In this document: piece by piece, positions 22,317 to 34,168 of the stretch | Layout of the letters: every line of letters begins with the position of its first letter | Position numbering within the stretch: the stretch's first letter is position 1 | NCBI RefSeq assembly: GCF_020906515.1 | Contig: NC_085849.1 | Coordinates: 1,240,001-1,304,000, forward strand | DNA: 64,000 nt | From: Vanrija pseudolonga | Lineage: Eukaryota; Basidiomycota; Tremellomycetes; Trichosporonales; Trichosporonaceae | Direction: 5' to 3' | Notes under the pieces: model-generated | Seen by the model: the letters and a program-made list of their open reading frames with translations, nothing else | Told to the model about the DNA's origin: nothing | Database searches by the model: none | Position numbers and translations under genes: made by a program

Positions 22317-24335
22317 TTATGCAAAACTCCACACACGCATCACCTCGACGCCGGCGTCATCGGCTAGGGCCACAATCTTCTGCTCGTCAAATGCCAGCTG
22401 TCGGATCGCGGGGCGGAGATCACTGGGGGCAACAGATGGCGCGGGGTGGAGCGAGGCCGGTGGGGTAGCGAGGAAGAGCTGTCGCGCGGCGGTGGAGATG
22501 GCTGCAGGGTGGGGGAGGGCAGAGGGGGAGTCTGGCTCCGAGTCGTCCGAGTCCGTGTCGGTGTCCGGCGAGGAGGGGTGACCAGCCGGCGGGTCGACAC
22601 GGCGCCGCCCGCCAGGCTGGACCTCGACGAACCCGATCGTCCGGCCCACCTTGGCGCCCTCTTCGTCGCCTTCCCCCTCGTCCAGCTCCCATACGAGCAC
22701 GCGGCCGTCACGTCCTCCTGACACACAGCGCCCGGACGCGAGTGAGACGGACGTGACGGAAACGGTTGGCGCGAGGAGGGTCTGCGCGTGGACGATTGGC
22801 GGCGGGTCTTCTCCCGCCTTGGTATGCGGCGTGGGGAGCGAGTACACGTGAATGACGCTATCGCTCCCCCCAGCGAGGACGCACCACCGGCCGTCGGTGC
22901 CGACGCCGACTGCCTCTCCGCGCACGCCGACGAGCGGGCTCAACCGGCGCGGCCAGGCGTCGTGTGGCGCCCCGCCGCCGACCCGGTAGCACTCCCCGCG
23001 GTGGATCGCGGCACCGGAAGGCGACAAGCTGATGCCCAATTCCTGCACCGCGACGGTCCAGGACGACGGGTAGATCGGCGTCGAGTACGTCAGCGCCGCG
23101 CGGAAGCGGCCAGGCTTGGCGTCGACAGGGGGGAAGAGTGACAGCGCTGCCGGATGGAAAGAGACCTCCGAGTGCAGCGAGCGGAGCAATGTAGGTTTCG
23201 TGTCGGACAGGAGGTAGACCGACAGGTGGAAGTGCACTGTGCAGGTTATGAGCACGGGGTAGTTTAGCGCGGCGAGGATGACGGGGTCCGCTCCGGCCGG
23301 TGAGCCGCGACGGTGTGGCCGCGCTCGGGTCGTCGACACCGACTCGCGCCCCCAGACGAGTCGCCCGTCGACCAGGCGGAGCCGCACGATCGCGAACCCA
23401 CCCGACGCGTAGAATATTGCCAGTCGGGCGGGGAGCGCGCCGTCCTCCGCCTGGACGACGGCCTGGTCGGCACAGATCGCCGTAACGTTGTCTGGCCGGC
23501 TGGGTGACGACCAGCCCGGCGGCGGCGGAACGATGCCAAGCGAGGGCGGCGCGGCGTCACCCCTCTGAGGTATTTCGCCTTTCTGCGCCGCGTAGACGTG
23601 TACCAATGGCGAACTTGGGCTCGAGGTGCAGATGAAGGCCGGGAACAGCGCGAGGTGATGTGGCGTGTACGGCAGTTGCGGTGGCGGGTCGTCTTCCTCA
23701 GGCTGGTCGGCTGCCCGCGAGACAGGCGAAGGGGGGAGGGACACGCTCGCCTCGGACCGTGCGTTGCCATTCGACCTGGTGTCAGCTAGTACTCAACACC
23801 GGTCAGCTCACCAGTTGGTCCCTAACCGCATCATGGCCTTCCAGTCGATCCCGTCGTTACGCACGACGTGTTCAGTCGCCAAGCTCTCCCGGGTCAGAGC
23901 GCCCCGTGCGCTCCCTTTCCCCGACGAGACGAGGGCAATGTCCAAGGCCGGGGACGCAGGCGACAGCGGCGGCGGGAATGCGCGCGACGGCAGCCGCGCG
24001 ACGGGCCGCAGCGGGGTCGACGCGCCCGAGGGGCGCGTGTATACTAGGCGCGAGTGGTGCGGGTGGGGGTATCGGTCTGGGAGTCGCGTGTCAGCTGAAG
24101 TCTGGGGTGAACTCAGCTCACCGAGGTACAGCCGCTTCCACAATTGCGGGTCGAGCGCCATCCTCGCCCAGTGCCGGCTCACGCCCTGCGCGCTGGCGAG
24201 CTCGCGCGCGTCGAGGAAGCCCAAGACGCGGAGGAAGAGCTCGTCGAGGACGAAGAGCGCGGGCATGGCCGTGTTGGCGGCATGCCCCCTGTTCCTCATC
24301 GGTGACGGCGACCGTCTCCGCTTGCTGCCCGGCAT
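22317..24335 (-). CDS. F-box protein with C-terminal WD40-like region
   Basis: The N-terminus contains an F-box (LFVLDELFLRVLGFLDAREL...VSRHWARMALDPQLWKRLYLG), which would recruit Skp1/cullin-1 for ubiquitination. The rest, about 480 aa, has WD-type beta-propeller patterns: GRWCVLAGGSDSVIHVYSL and SGRCVSGGRDGRVLVWEL. Two introns, one a 45-nt in-frame intron after LYLG and one that joins LGTNW to SNGNARSEAS near 23776-23811. An acidic patch (DTDTDSDDSEPDS) precedes the last blades. The start gives MPGSKRRRSPSP. Substrate unknown; the propeller is presumably the substrate receptor. Confidence 0.8.
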
Positions 24336-24666
24336 GGTGTGCTGTCAATGTCGTCGCGATGCGATGGTCACATTGTCAATGCGCTGACCAGACCACCTCC
24401 ACCATGTATGACGCGTTCGCCACCCAGCCGGTGCCACACCCCCGGGGATAGCGGCGTCAACTGGATTTGGTTCCGTCGAAAGGGCGTAGCGGGAGTAAAT
24501 TGGCTCGAACAGTGGTAGGGGCAATTTGGCTGGCCAGTTGCCTCCGCGTGCAGCACCCCCAGCCTGGCTGGCTGGCTGTCCCTCGCTCCGCCTGGTCGCC
24601 CACCGCCTGGCGCCGCTCGCTACGTTACATTCGCCTCGTCTCTCATCCTCTATCCGACAAGCAAAA
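24336..24666. promoter_or_regulatory. Divergent F-box/RPS25 promoter region
   Basis: 331 bp between divergent genes, containing the promoter and 5' UTR of RPS25. CT-rich DNA (CTCGTCTCTCATCCTC) directly precedes the RPS25 start, typical of ribosomal protein genes. No E-box or TATA seen. Confidence 0.5.
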
Positions 24667-25338
24667 ATGTTAGTAGCCCCAGCGACGACAACGACGACAT
24701 CGACGACGACAACATGGACATCGTGCTGACGCCCACAGGCCTCCCCAGGTGAAGTCCAAGGCCCAGAAGGCCCTTGCCGCTCAGGCCGGTTCCAAGGCCG
24801 GGTGAGTAGTTTCGTCGACAGACTCGAGGTTCGGCAGGCAGGCAGCGACGACACGGACGACAGCGAGGAGGGGGAGAGGGAGGATGGCGACGAGGATGCG
24901 CGGGCGATGCGCGAGAGGGAGAAGAGGATGCTGTCGTCACGTCGTCTGCCTCTATGCCGCTTGCCGCCTGCCGCCTCGAGAATCTTCAATCGAGCTTCTT
25001 CTGACACTTCACAGTAAGAAGAAAAAGTGGTCCAAGGGCAAGGTTAAGGACAAGGCCAACAACGCCGTTGCCCTCGACAAGCAGACCTAGTGAGTGGGCG
25101 AGCGTGGACATGGTCGACATTTTTTTTGCCCTGCTAACAGCCTTTCAGCGACCGTATCCTCAAGGAGGTCCCGACCTACAAGCTCATCTCGCAGTCGGTC
25201 CTCATTGACCGCATGAAGGTCAACGGTTCGCTCGCCCGCCGCGCCATCGCCTTCCTCGAGAAGGAGGGCCACATCAAGCGCGTCGTCCACCACCACGCCC
25301 AGCTCATCTACACCCGCGCCACCGCCGGCAAGGAGTAA
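24667..25338 (+). CDS. RPS25: 40S ribosomal protein eS25 (start codon split by an intron)
   Basis: Small-subunit ribosomal protein, 109 aa. Core motifs [37 protein letters not shown] and [11 protein letters not shown] are those of eS25. Exon 1 contributes only AT of the start codon (24667-24668). The intron 24669-24738 (GTTAGT...CACAG) then joins it to G-CCT-CCC-CAG, giving [12 protein letters not shown], which is the usual family N-terminus. No unsplit ATG in frame exists that would give this N-terminus. Two further introns: 24802-25014 (213 nt) and 25090-25148. Normal length and conservation make the product certain; the split start is inferred from splice signals. Confidence 0.95.
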
Positions 25339-25869
25339 ACGTTACCAACCTACGACTACGAATCGTTATGGCAGCGGGCTCGCACACGACCATGTGGCGA
25401 GTGCAGGGCATGTAGGATTATGGACAGCTTGCATCAGAGCTTCACTGGGACCTGGGACGGGGTTGGGGGCTGGGTGGGACATTGGAGATGGGCCTGGGAA
25501 TGGAGACAGACTCACCACTAACGCTGCCTGCTGGGATGGGGCGTAGAGGGGGGACCTCTTTCCGCCGTCGGACTGGACCACCTGCATGGAGCCATGAGGC
25601 TGTGCTGCTTTGCAGAACTGGTTCACCTTCCATCAAGCATGATTTTGCTTTTTGCTTCTCGGACCTATGTCGTGTGCATGATCGTCCTTTGCTGCGCGGT
25701 ACCTACAAGCGGTGTCCAGTGTCTTATCTCTGCACGCGCTCCTCGCACTGCCCGACGCCGCAATCTCGTGGCTCGTGGACACACTGAAACACATTGGCAG
25801 ACCCACAGCCTCGTCCAATGCAATGCAATACATGCTCAATGCTGATCATATGCTGTGTCCGCCCACTGA
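25339..25869. other. Gene-free spacer between convergent RPS25 and IND1
   Basis: 531 bp with the 3' ends of both genes. No RNA gene, repeat or coding pattern was recognised. Confidence 0.5.
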
Positions 25870-27412
25870 CTATCCTCTCACGCCGCTCACCTTCGGCCTT
25901 GAGGCGAGATACTGCCACACTTCCTCGCCGACATGCTTCATCGCTTCGCGCACCTCGTCGCCCTCGGCGCTGCTCTGCACCATCACTGGCCGGCCGGCAT
26001 CGCCTCCGTCGCTCACTGACGTGACGAGTGGCACTTTGCCTGCGGGGTTAGCTTGAGGACCTGCAACTGCAGCTGTACCCACCAAGCACATCCAGGCCAA
26101 GCTCACTGGCCGCCGCGGTAAACTTGTCCGAGCTCCCAAACAACTCGTGTGGCGTGTCGCACGAGCCGCACTTAAAGTGCGACATGTTCAACAGGAGGCC
26201 GATAATCTGTGGCGCCGAGTCAGCGGCTTCGCTCGCCTGCAGCCCGCCTCCGTACTTACCGGCACGCCAACTTTCTGGAACATGGCGACTCCCTTGCGCG
26301 CATCGATAAGCGCAACATCCTGCGGCGTGGAGACGATGACGGCGCCTGGGGTGTCAGCTGCTGCATGCGCCAAGAGAATTCAGCAGACTCACCATCAACA
26401 ACAACCAGCTGTCCCAGACTGAGCTGCACGTCGCCCGTGCCAGGTGGCATGTCAATGACGAGCGCGTCGAGGTCGCCGCCCTGCGACCAGTCGACATCGA
26501 AGAGTAGCTGCTGGACAGCCTTCTGCACCATGAGACCACGCCAAACAACCGGCGTGTTGGGGTCTGGGGCTGCGGCGTTAGTCTCTCACAAAGCAGGCAA
26601 CGCACGCAGCAGGTATCCGATGGACATGGTCTTGACGCCGTGGTTTTGCAGCGGAACGAGCTTGTTTGCTAGGGATCCAGGTCAGCATGCAACTGAATCT
26701 CAATCTCCGAAGCAGACGGCGTCTAGCACGAGACACTCACTGTCGCTCAACTCTGGTTCTCCGGCACGATCGAGACCCATGAGAAGGGGTACGCTTGGTC
26801 CAAAGATGTCGAGATCCAGCAGCCCGATGCGCGCCGGGCGGCCGAGGGCTTCGGGCGATGTCTTGGCCAGGGCGAGGGCGAGATTCGCTGCATGCACAGT
26901 CAGTGGACATGCTCCACCGGACGGAGGGACATCTTGCATGTGATGTGATGTGATGGTGGAGGAGGCGGTCACGTACCTGCAACAGTGCTCTTGCCGACTC
27001 CGCCTTTTCCGGACGCGACGACGACGACATGGTTTACACCGCGAATACCGCTCTTTTGCGGTGGCCCAGGTGCGCGACGGGGAATCTTTGGCGCTGGGTT
27101 TGCCTCGCGCTTAGGGATGCCCTGTTGTTGACGTTAGTGTTTGCGAAGAATGCGGAGTTGCGAGCTGCGTGCTGCGAGGCGTACCAACGGGTTCTCGTGG
27201 AGATGTCTCGCAGAGGAATGCAGCTGTCGCAACAACTGCGATGAGGCTGATGTCGGGTTAATCGGGGCGGCTGTGGTGGTCCTGGTGCGTCCATGGCGCA
27301 GCGCTAAAGAGGTGCTGAAGCCCGTGGCTAGCGGTGCCGAGAGCGTGTGCTGGGCGCGGCGGGCAACGAGCGTCGAGAGCGCTGTTGTGCGCTGCTGCAG
27401 AGCTGCGTGCAT
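25870..27412 (-). CDS. IND1: Mitochondrial Fe-S assembly P-loop ATPase Ind1/NUBPL
   Basis: Mrp/Nbp35-family ATPase that delivers 4Fe-4S clusters to complex I. The Walker A motif is [13 protein letters not shown], followed by [33 protein letters not shown] and [20 protein letters not shown]-terminal CGSC pair in [18 protein letters not shown] is the predicted bridging cluster site. The N-terminus is a mitochondrial presequence ([19 protein letters not shown] ... [13 protein letters not shown]) joined by splicing to [14 protein letters not shown]. About seven introns. Fits functionally with NDUFB9 elsewhere in the window: a fungus retaining complex I. Cytosolic Nbp35/Cfd1 is excluded by the presequence and by the absence of the N-terminal cysteine cluster. 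Confidence 0.93.
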
Positions 27413-27844
27413 CTTTGCGTTTCTGGGGGGAGGCGGAGCGGGCGAGAGGAAGCCAGCAAGGACAATGGGGAGATGGACAAGGGGTTGGTGATGCGGGGTT
27501 CAAAACGGTTGAATAAGTAGACAAGTCGTTGTGCTCATCCGCGGCGGCTTCCCTTATCCCTCTCCCTATCCGCACTCCCACCACCAACCACCACCACCAC
27601 CGACCCCACCCCCCTTGCACCATCTCTCACATCTCTCTCTCTCACTTCTCTCATTCCACTCTTTCTTTTCCTATCTCACTTCACTCTTGTAGCCACTTCG
27701 AAAGGGCCTTGTCCTCGTGCTTACCGCCGACTGCACCTAGAGCAGCTCCCCACGGCAGCAGTAGCACAGGCAGACCACCATCAACGCCACGTGTAGCGGC
27801 GTCACCTTCCGCACGCACGCCGCGCGCCGCACACACCACACACA
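27413..27844. promoter_or_regulatory. Divergent IND1/MAPKK promoter region
   Basis: 432 bp between divergent starts. It contains a long pyrimidine tract with CCACCACCACC and TCTCTCTCTC runs at 27580-27690, likely the core promoter or 5' UTR of the kinase gene. No TATA box seen. Confidence 0.5.
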
Positions 27845-30055
27845 ATGAGCTCAAGACCCCCGCTGACGGCAACCCGTCCAGCGCCGCAAATGGGAACCCC
27901 CAGGCGACCAGGCGGCGCGCGTCCAAATCCATCACAGGCAGCGGCCGCAGCAGCAGCTGCATCTGCATCGGCAGCCCCTGGAGGTACGCCGCCGCCGCCG
28001 GTAACGCCATCACACCGACAGGACTCGGGTTCCGGGTCTGGCTCTGGCAGTGGGTCTGGCTCGTCGACCCCATCGGCCACTCCAAACCCCAGCTATACCT
28101 ACGCGCCCTCTCCCTCTTCCTTCCCCACGCGTGCAGGCCCACAACCACCAAAGCTTAGCATCCCGTCTGGCAATGTCCGTGAGTAGGAGCAGCATCGTCC
28201 TAATTGCCGTACATGCTAACCCCAAAGCCGGCATCAACGTGGACCAAGCAGGTATTGGTGGCTGGCACCAGCCGCCGCCGGCGCTGCCGTCACTGGCGAT
28301 GAAGCCGCGATCTGGGTCCTCGTCGTTGGCGCCTGGCGCGTCATCACGACCAAGACTGACTCTGTCGCCTGCACTCCCGCCGCAAAGGCCGCAGACGGCG
28401 CCCCAGCTTCCGACACTGGCCACGGGACCAAGTCTACGGCCAAGTCTGACCCTTGACCCGAGTGTGCCCCCGGCGCAGTTCGCACCGGGCGCTCCTCCTC
28501 GAGCGGCACCACGACCGGGCGGGTTAAAGCTCCAGCTTGCGATCCCAACTGGGAGCGGAGGCGGGGGCGCGGCATTCATGGCCAACGACTACCCAGAAGA
28601 ACGGACACCTGTGCCTGGAGAGGACCGCGACGCGACGGTTCATGCGCACAACCCGAGGCATGAGCCAGGATACTCGGCCTATGGCGGTGGATATGGCGGG
28701 TACGGCGGCGACAACGACGGGCAGGGCCTGCAATGTGCGGAGGAGGCCGGGTTCCAGATTGAGGACATTCGTCAAGCCGTGTCTCGCATGGGCAGGCGCG
28801 ATACCAGCCCGGCACCCAGTGCGGGCCGCTCGCGCGCGGGCTCTGCGGCCGGATCATTCTACGACCAGCCGCGCTCTGGGTCGCGCACGGCGAGCCGGAG
28901 CGACTCGCGCAGCAGCCTGGTGGACATGGACCTGTCAACGTTGCGTGCCCTGTCGATTTCAACTCCCACCCGCGACTTGGAGAACGGCGCAAGCCGGCCC
29001 ACATCTCTGCACGAGCAGGCCGTCTGCGATGAGCCCGCGGTCTGGATCGACCCGAATGTCGAGCCCGAGCTCAGGCTCATCCGTCACTTGGGCGAAGGCG
29101 CTGGCGGCGCCGTTGATCTCGTCGTCGAGGCACGTTCCGGCAAGGTCATGGCGAGGAAGGTGGGTCATGTGCTCGGCGAGCTGTGCTGATTCATCCTCCA
29201 GGTTATTACCCGCTCGCCCAACCCCAACATGCACCGTCAGCTCATGCGCGAGCTCCAGTTTGCATCGGAACGATCGCCGTACATTGTGGAGCACTATGGC
29301 GCGTTCCTCGCCGAGCGTGACACGCAAATCTGCATCCTGATGGAGTACTGCGAGGCCGGCTCGCTCGACTACCTCATTGGCAGGATGAAGGAGACGGGCT
29401 TGCTTGCTTCGGAGCACGTCCTGGGACGCATCGCGTCTTCTGTGCTTCGCGGCCTCGACTACCTGCACGAGCGACACATTATCCACCGAGACATCAAACC
29501 TAGCAACATTCTCATTACGCGCAACGGACTGGTCAAGCTCTGCGACTTTGGCGTGGCCGGCGAGCTGGTCGACTCGCACGCTGGCACCTTTACGGGCACT
29601 TCATTCTACATGGCGCCTGAGCGTATCCAAGGCCAGAACTACTCGATCAAGGCCGACGTGTGGTCGCTCGGTCTGACGCTGCACGAGGTGGCGCACCTGC
29701 GGTTCCCATTCCCTCCCGAGGGCGAGCCACAGAACGTCGCACCGATCGAGCTGCTCAGCTACATTGTCACGGCGCCGGTCCCTGCAATGGTCGACAACCC
29801 GGCCACTGGTCGCCAGCCGTGGTCTCCTGAGATCCGCGACTTTATTGCGCAGTGGTGAGCACGCTGGCTGGCTGCGAGGATTGCCGAGTGATTATGCTGA
29901 CCAGTTACAGTCTGATCCGATCGGGCACTGAGCGCCCCTACCCCCGCCAGTTACTCCAGCATCCCTTCATCATTGGGTCGGAACACAAGAATGTCAATAT
30001 GGCCAGATGGGTCGAGAGGCTCGTGCCGTCGCTCAACAACCCGCCTGTCGCATAA
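27845..30055 (+). CDS. MKK1: MAP kinase kinase of the cell-wall-integrity type (Mkk1/2-like)
   Basis: Dual-specificity kinase, 687 aa, predicted to relay the Pkc1 cell-wall signal to an Slt2/Mpk1-type MAPK. The first 390 residues are low-complexity, with a Ser-Gly run and Pro-rich blocks. The kinase domain shows LGEGAGGAVDLV, MARK at the first intron junction (beta-3 lysine), LMEYCEAGSLDYLI, HRDIKPSNILI, DFGVAGELVDSHAGTFTGTS and YMAPERIQGQNYSIKADVWS. The activation segment and the block SLGLTLHEVAHLRFPFP followed by PIELLSYIV are most like Mkk1/Mkk2. Introns: 28179-28227, 29160-29201 and 29855-29910. The last exon ends with a typical MAPKK tail (PFIIGSEHKN). Assignment to Mkk rather than Pbs2 or Ste7 is by motif memory. 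Confidence 0.88.
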
Positions 30056-30436
30056 ATGCCTCGATAACATTACACACACTCACGAACATGGACGATGACC
30101 CCAGAACTACTGCACTCGTTGCAACTCGACGCAAACCACTTTCCACCACTTCCCATTCCACTCCACGCCCCCACTTCCCCGTCCCCTGTCCTTGCACTCA
30201 CTCGCGCGGCCGCCGAGCCAGCTACATTACCCTAGTAGATCCACCACTGCATGTGCCTAAAACTCTGATATGCATGTTTAAAGCAATACAAGGCGGTGTC
30301 GCCGGTGCAGTTCGTGTCGTCTATACAGTCTAGAATACAGATCGGGCCGGGGGGTCGACCGGGAGGGGATTGATGACCGTCGACCCTCGCGCCCCGCTGA
30401 TCAGCGCCGTCGCGCGTCAGAATCATGCATTGTCGC
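30056..30436. other. Gene-free spacer between convergent genes
   Basis: 381 bp of 3' flanks. Nothing recognised beyond low-complexity C-rich DNA. Confidence 0.5.
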
Positions 30437-31850
30437 CTACTCGCCCTCGCCCTCCCACAGCAGCACAGCAAAGCCCACGCAGATCATGCAGGCGCCAGCG
30501 AGCGTCTGGATGGTGGGCATGCGACCCATCCACACCGTGTCGATGATGGCGACGAGGCCGATAGTGAGGAGGTTTGCGACGGACGAGGTCGTCGGGCCCC
30601 AAATGCCGATGAGGACCATGAGGCCTGCGTTCTGGGCATATATGTCAGTGGCTTCCCCTGGCGCCACCAGCTACACCACTCACATAGATCGAGCCGCCGG
30701 CACACACGACCACGAGGATGCCGAGCAGCTTGGCCCCCCTTGGCTGGACGTACGGCTCCACCCCGGTCCACGAGAGGATCGGAATCGGCACCCACAGCAG
30801 CACGAGGGTCGCGAAGCCGATCGCGGACGTGAGGAAGTTGGCGTGGAACGCCTCGGGCAGCTGCGGCAGGCGCGCGTGGTGCCCCACCGCTGGGGGCTGG
30901 AGCGGCGCGTAGTGCCCCGGCGGGGTGCTGTCGCCGTTTGTCTCGCCGTTGGGCATGTCGCCCTTTGGCAGGAGCGGGGTCCTCGAGCCCTGTCTCTGCG
31001 GCCGCGGGGCGGATCCCGAGCCGAGCGCGATGTCGTTGTCCTCGTCGTCCGACTCGGGCTCGGAGACGATCGATGGTGTCGGCGGTGCGTCGAGGCTGCG
31101 CCGGCCGCTCTCGGCGTCATGGCGCGCGTGGGCATGCCGCGGTTCCGCAGGCGACTCGGGCAGGACCATCTTGTAGACTACCTCGTAGAGGCCGAGGAGC
31201 ACCGCGCCGACGACCATGACGAGGTCGCCGAACACGCGCCCTTTGCCCATCTCGCCTGGGCTCGTGCCGTCGAGCGTGAGCACGATGACGCCGGCGAACG
31301 CGAGCGCGATCGCCAGCACGGTCGTGCGCGTGAGCCGCGTGCCGAGGAGGAGCAGCGAGAAGAAGTAGGCGTGGAACGCGCTCGTCGCGTAGATGGCTGT
31401 GATGTCCATGGCGGGCGAGAACGCCATGGCGATGTACCAGCACAGCGCGGGCGCCGAGATGAGGAGCGTGAGCGGGGTGATCTTGCGTGTCAAGGGGCGC
31501 GCGAGCGCGCGCCATCGCGGCGCTGTGCCGAACTGGTCCGCGAGCACGGCGCGCAGGTTACGCAGCAGCCCCTTTGCGCGAGCGCGAGCTCCGCGCGGGC
31601 CAGACCGCAGCGCGAGCACGAGCAGGTGGACTGGGAAGACGAGGGTGAAGCTTGCGTGCGTTACGAAGAAGGAGAAGTAGGGCTTGTCGAAGCCGAGCGT
31701 CGAGGCCATGTAGGACGCCGCCTCGGTCTGCCACGCCGAGGCCAGGACAATGCCGACGAGCACGACGAACGGGCCGTAGAATGTGCGGGCGTGGGCCGGG
31801 GCGTCCACTGCCGCGCCGCCGGCGGGGCTCGGCGCGCGGGACGAGGTCAT
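30437..31850 (-). CDS. DMT-superfamily transporter (EamA/SLC35F-like)
   Basis: Predicted ten-helix membrane protein of about 450 aa. The two repeats of the drug/metabolite transporter fold are visible: helices such as YGPFVVLVGIVLASAWQTEA, TVLAIALAFAGVIVLTL and GDLVMVVGAVLLGLYEVVYK, then NFLTSAIGFATLVLLWVPIP and, after a splice near 30634-30684, GLMVLIGIWGPTTSSVANLL. The middle loop is a long hydrophilic linker rich in Ser/Asp/Glu. It ends with LLWEGEGE. Fungal relatives sit in vacuole or Golgi membranes; the substrate cannot be predicted. Confidence 0.75.
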
Positions 31851-32327
31851 GCTGTTGAGGAGGTGGGGGGAGGAGGACTAGAGTGGCGGCGATTGTGTTG
31901 GTGTTGTTTGTGTTTGCATTGCGGGTCGAGGCGCGGAAGTGAAGTGGACAAGAGAAGGATGAAACGCTGTGGGGCGGTGATGATGACCGGCCAAGTGGTG
32001 GCGCGTGGCGCGCCGCGCAGGGTGGCGGCAGGTGGGTCGCGTGACGTCTCCTGCGGTGGCTTGCCTGCTTCAAACTGATACACAGAGCTCCAAACGCTGC
32101 GTCAGTTTGCGCAAGCCGAGCGCGGCGCAGTGGTGGTGCGTGGCGGGCAGCTCGCGCGACCCGTGCATCCCGGCACGCTCCCGACGACCCTCGCGACCAT
32201 CTTATCGCGGCACGCACGGCAGCGAGCGAGCAACCCCGCTAAACCTTACTGCCGCGTAGTCGCGCAGTCGCATCCCGGTGGATCAATCCCATAACCAAGC
32301 CATATATACAGCCCACATCAAGTACAA
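31851..32327. other. Gene-free spacer
   Basis: 477 bp holding the DMT-transporter promoter and the 3' flank of the permease. Nothing specific recognised. Confidence 0.5.
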
Positions 32328-34106
32328 CTACACAACCGCGTCAAACACCTTGCGCCAGAGACTCCGCCCCGCCTCGTCCTTCTCCTCCCGCACGTCCTCG
32401 TACACGTTGAACACCATGTCCTCGTACGGCACGACCTTGCACCGCGTCCAGAGCTTGTGCCCGCCATACACGACGGGGAAGAGCATGATGGGGAGGTAGG
32501 TCGTGATGAACGTCGGCGTGTCCCATGCGCCTTTGAGGAAGACGTTGTAGCCGGAGAAGCTAGGCGTGGGTCAGCACGGGTGTGTGGCAGGGTGGCAGGC
32601 GCGGCGCGACGTACAACAGGATGATGGAGATCAGCACCGCGGCGTACTTTGCCGCGGCGGCGCGCCGTGTCAGCACGTTGGTGTACGGCAGGTCGGCGCG
32701 CGGGACGCGCTGTAGGCGCAGGCCCTTCTCGAAGCGGATGTGGGTAATGCATACCTGGGCGCGACGTCAGTGTCTACTCAGTCACCCTCTCGCGCCACTC
32801 ACCCCCCACCACATCAGCAAACCACCGGCCGAGCCCAGCGTGGCAAGGTAGCCAAAGGCCGTCCCCGCACTGCTCTTAATGCTCATGTACGCGAGCGCGC
32901 CGAACAGCGCACAGCTCAAAATCGCGACGTACGGCACGCCGCGGCGGCTCGTGTGGCCGAAGATCTTGGGCGCGTGCCCGTTGACCGCGAGGCCGTGGAG
33001 CGCGCGGCTCGACGTAAACAGCTCCGAGTTGGCGGCCGACAACCCAGACGCGAGCAACGCGGCGTTGACAATCGTGGGGAGCACCTTGATTCCCGCCGTC
33101 TGGATGGCGATGACGAACGGGGACGCGAGCGCCGTGCCGCTGTTCAAGCCCAAGCGCGGGTCGTCGCTCGGCACAGTGATGCCGATGACGAACACGCCCA
33201 GGATGTAGAACAGCAGGATACGAATGTAGACGTTGCGGATTGCCCTCGGGACGTTCTTGCGCGGGTTCTGCGTCTCGCCCGCGGCGATAGCGACGATCTC
33301 CGAGCCGATGTACGAGAAGGCGGCGCGCGTGAGCGTCGACCAGAAGCCGAGGAAGCGGCCGAGCGCGCCGTCGACCCCCGGCGCCTGCACGAACGGCCCG
33401 GGGTTACGCCAGTACTTGAACCCGATTGCTGGGGCACCCTTGACGCCGCCAGCGGAGATGACGATGTCGACGATGATGAGCCCGACAATCAGAAAAATCT
33501 TGACGTACGACAGCCAGAACTCGGTCTCGCCGTACCATGCCGAGCCCATCATGTTGATGCCCACCGCGGCGACGAGGAAGATGCTGATCCACACGGCGTT
33601 GTTCACGCTCGTGTTCCACAGGTTTATGAGGACCGCGATGGCGGAGAGTTCCGAGGGCAGGAAGATGGTCCACGTGTACCAGTAGAACCAGCCCAGCGTG
33701 AAGGAGAGCGACTCGTCGACGAAGCGCGCGGCCAGGGAGATGGCTCCGCCCGGCAAAGGGGACGCGCTCACCATCTCGCCGAGCGAGATCATCACGGCGT
33801 ACGTCACGCTGCCCATGATGCTGAACGCGAGGAGGATGCCGAGCGGCCCGCCCTCCTGCAGCGCCGCGCCAGTGTATAAAAACAGGCCGGTGCCGCTGGG
33901 CGTGTCAGCGCCACTACATCGCCAGCCGACGCAACTCACAGCACGCCGCCAATACTGATCATGGTCAAGTGTCGGCTCTTGAGCCCGCGGCTCAGGTCCA
34001 TGTCCTCGCCGTGTACCGCTGCGTCGGCAGCAGGCGAAGGCGACGCGAGGCGGACCTCTGCGCCGCCCGCGTCCTTGTCCTCGTACTCGACCTTGTCGGT
34101 GCTCAT
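32328..34106 (-). CDS. Amino-acid permease (yeast amino-acid transporter family)
   Basis: Plasma-membrane proton/amino-acid symporter of the APC superfamily, about 530 aa. The family hallmark spans the first intron: KSRHLTMISIGGVL then GTGLFLYTGAALQEGGP, followed by GSVTYAVMISLGEM, PGGAISLAARFVDESLSFTL and WFYWYTW. Later signatures include TRAAFSYIGSEIVAIAAGE with PRKNVPRAI, and LSAANSELFTSSRALHGLA. Twelve helices can be counted. Three introns (near 33897-33942, 32755-32801 and 32561-32615). The soluble N-terminus is short with MSTDKVEYEDKD. A TATA-like element lies 56 bp upstream. Specific substrate not predictable. Confidence 0.92.
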
Positions 34107-34161
34107 CGCGCTGGGATGTGGGGCTGGCTGGGCAGGCGTGCCGCGGCCCCAGCCGCGCAGC

Positions 34162-34168
34162 TATATAT
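34162..34168 (-). promoter_or_regulatory. TATA-like element of the amino-acid permease
   Basis: TATATAG read on the minus strand, about 56 bp upstream of the permease ATG, a plausible core-promoter position. Confidence 0.45.

Noticed and set aside
30486-32078. 530-codon plus-strand frame opposite the DMT transporter
   Set aside because: Arg/Glu-rich mirror of the hydrophobic transporter codons; no domain.
32740-33879. 379-codon plus-strand frame opposite the amino-acid permease
   Set aside because: Shadow of the permease; charged low-complexity product.
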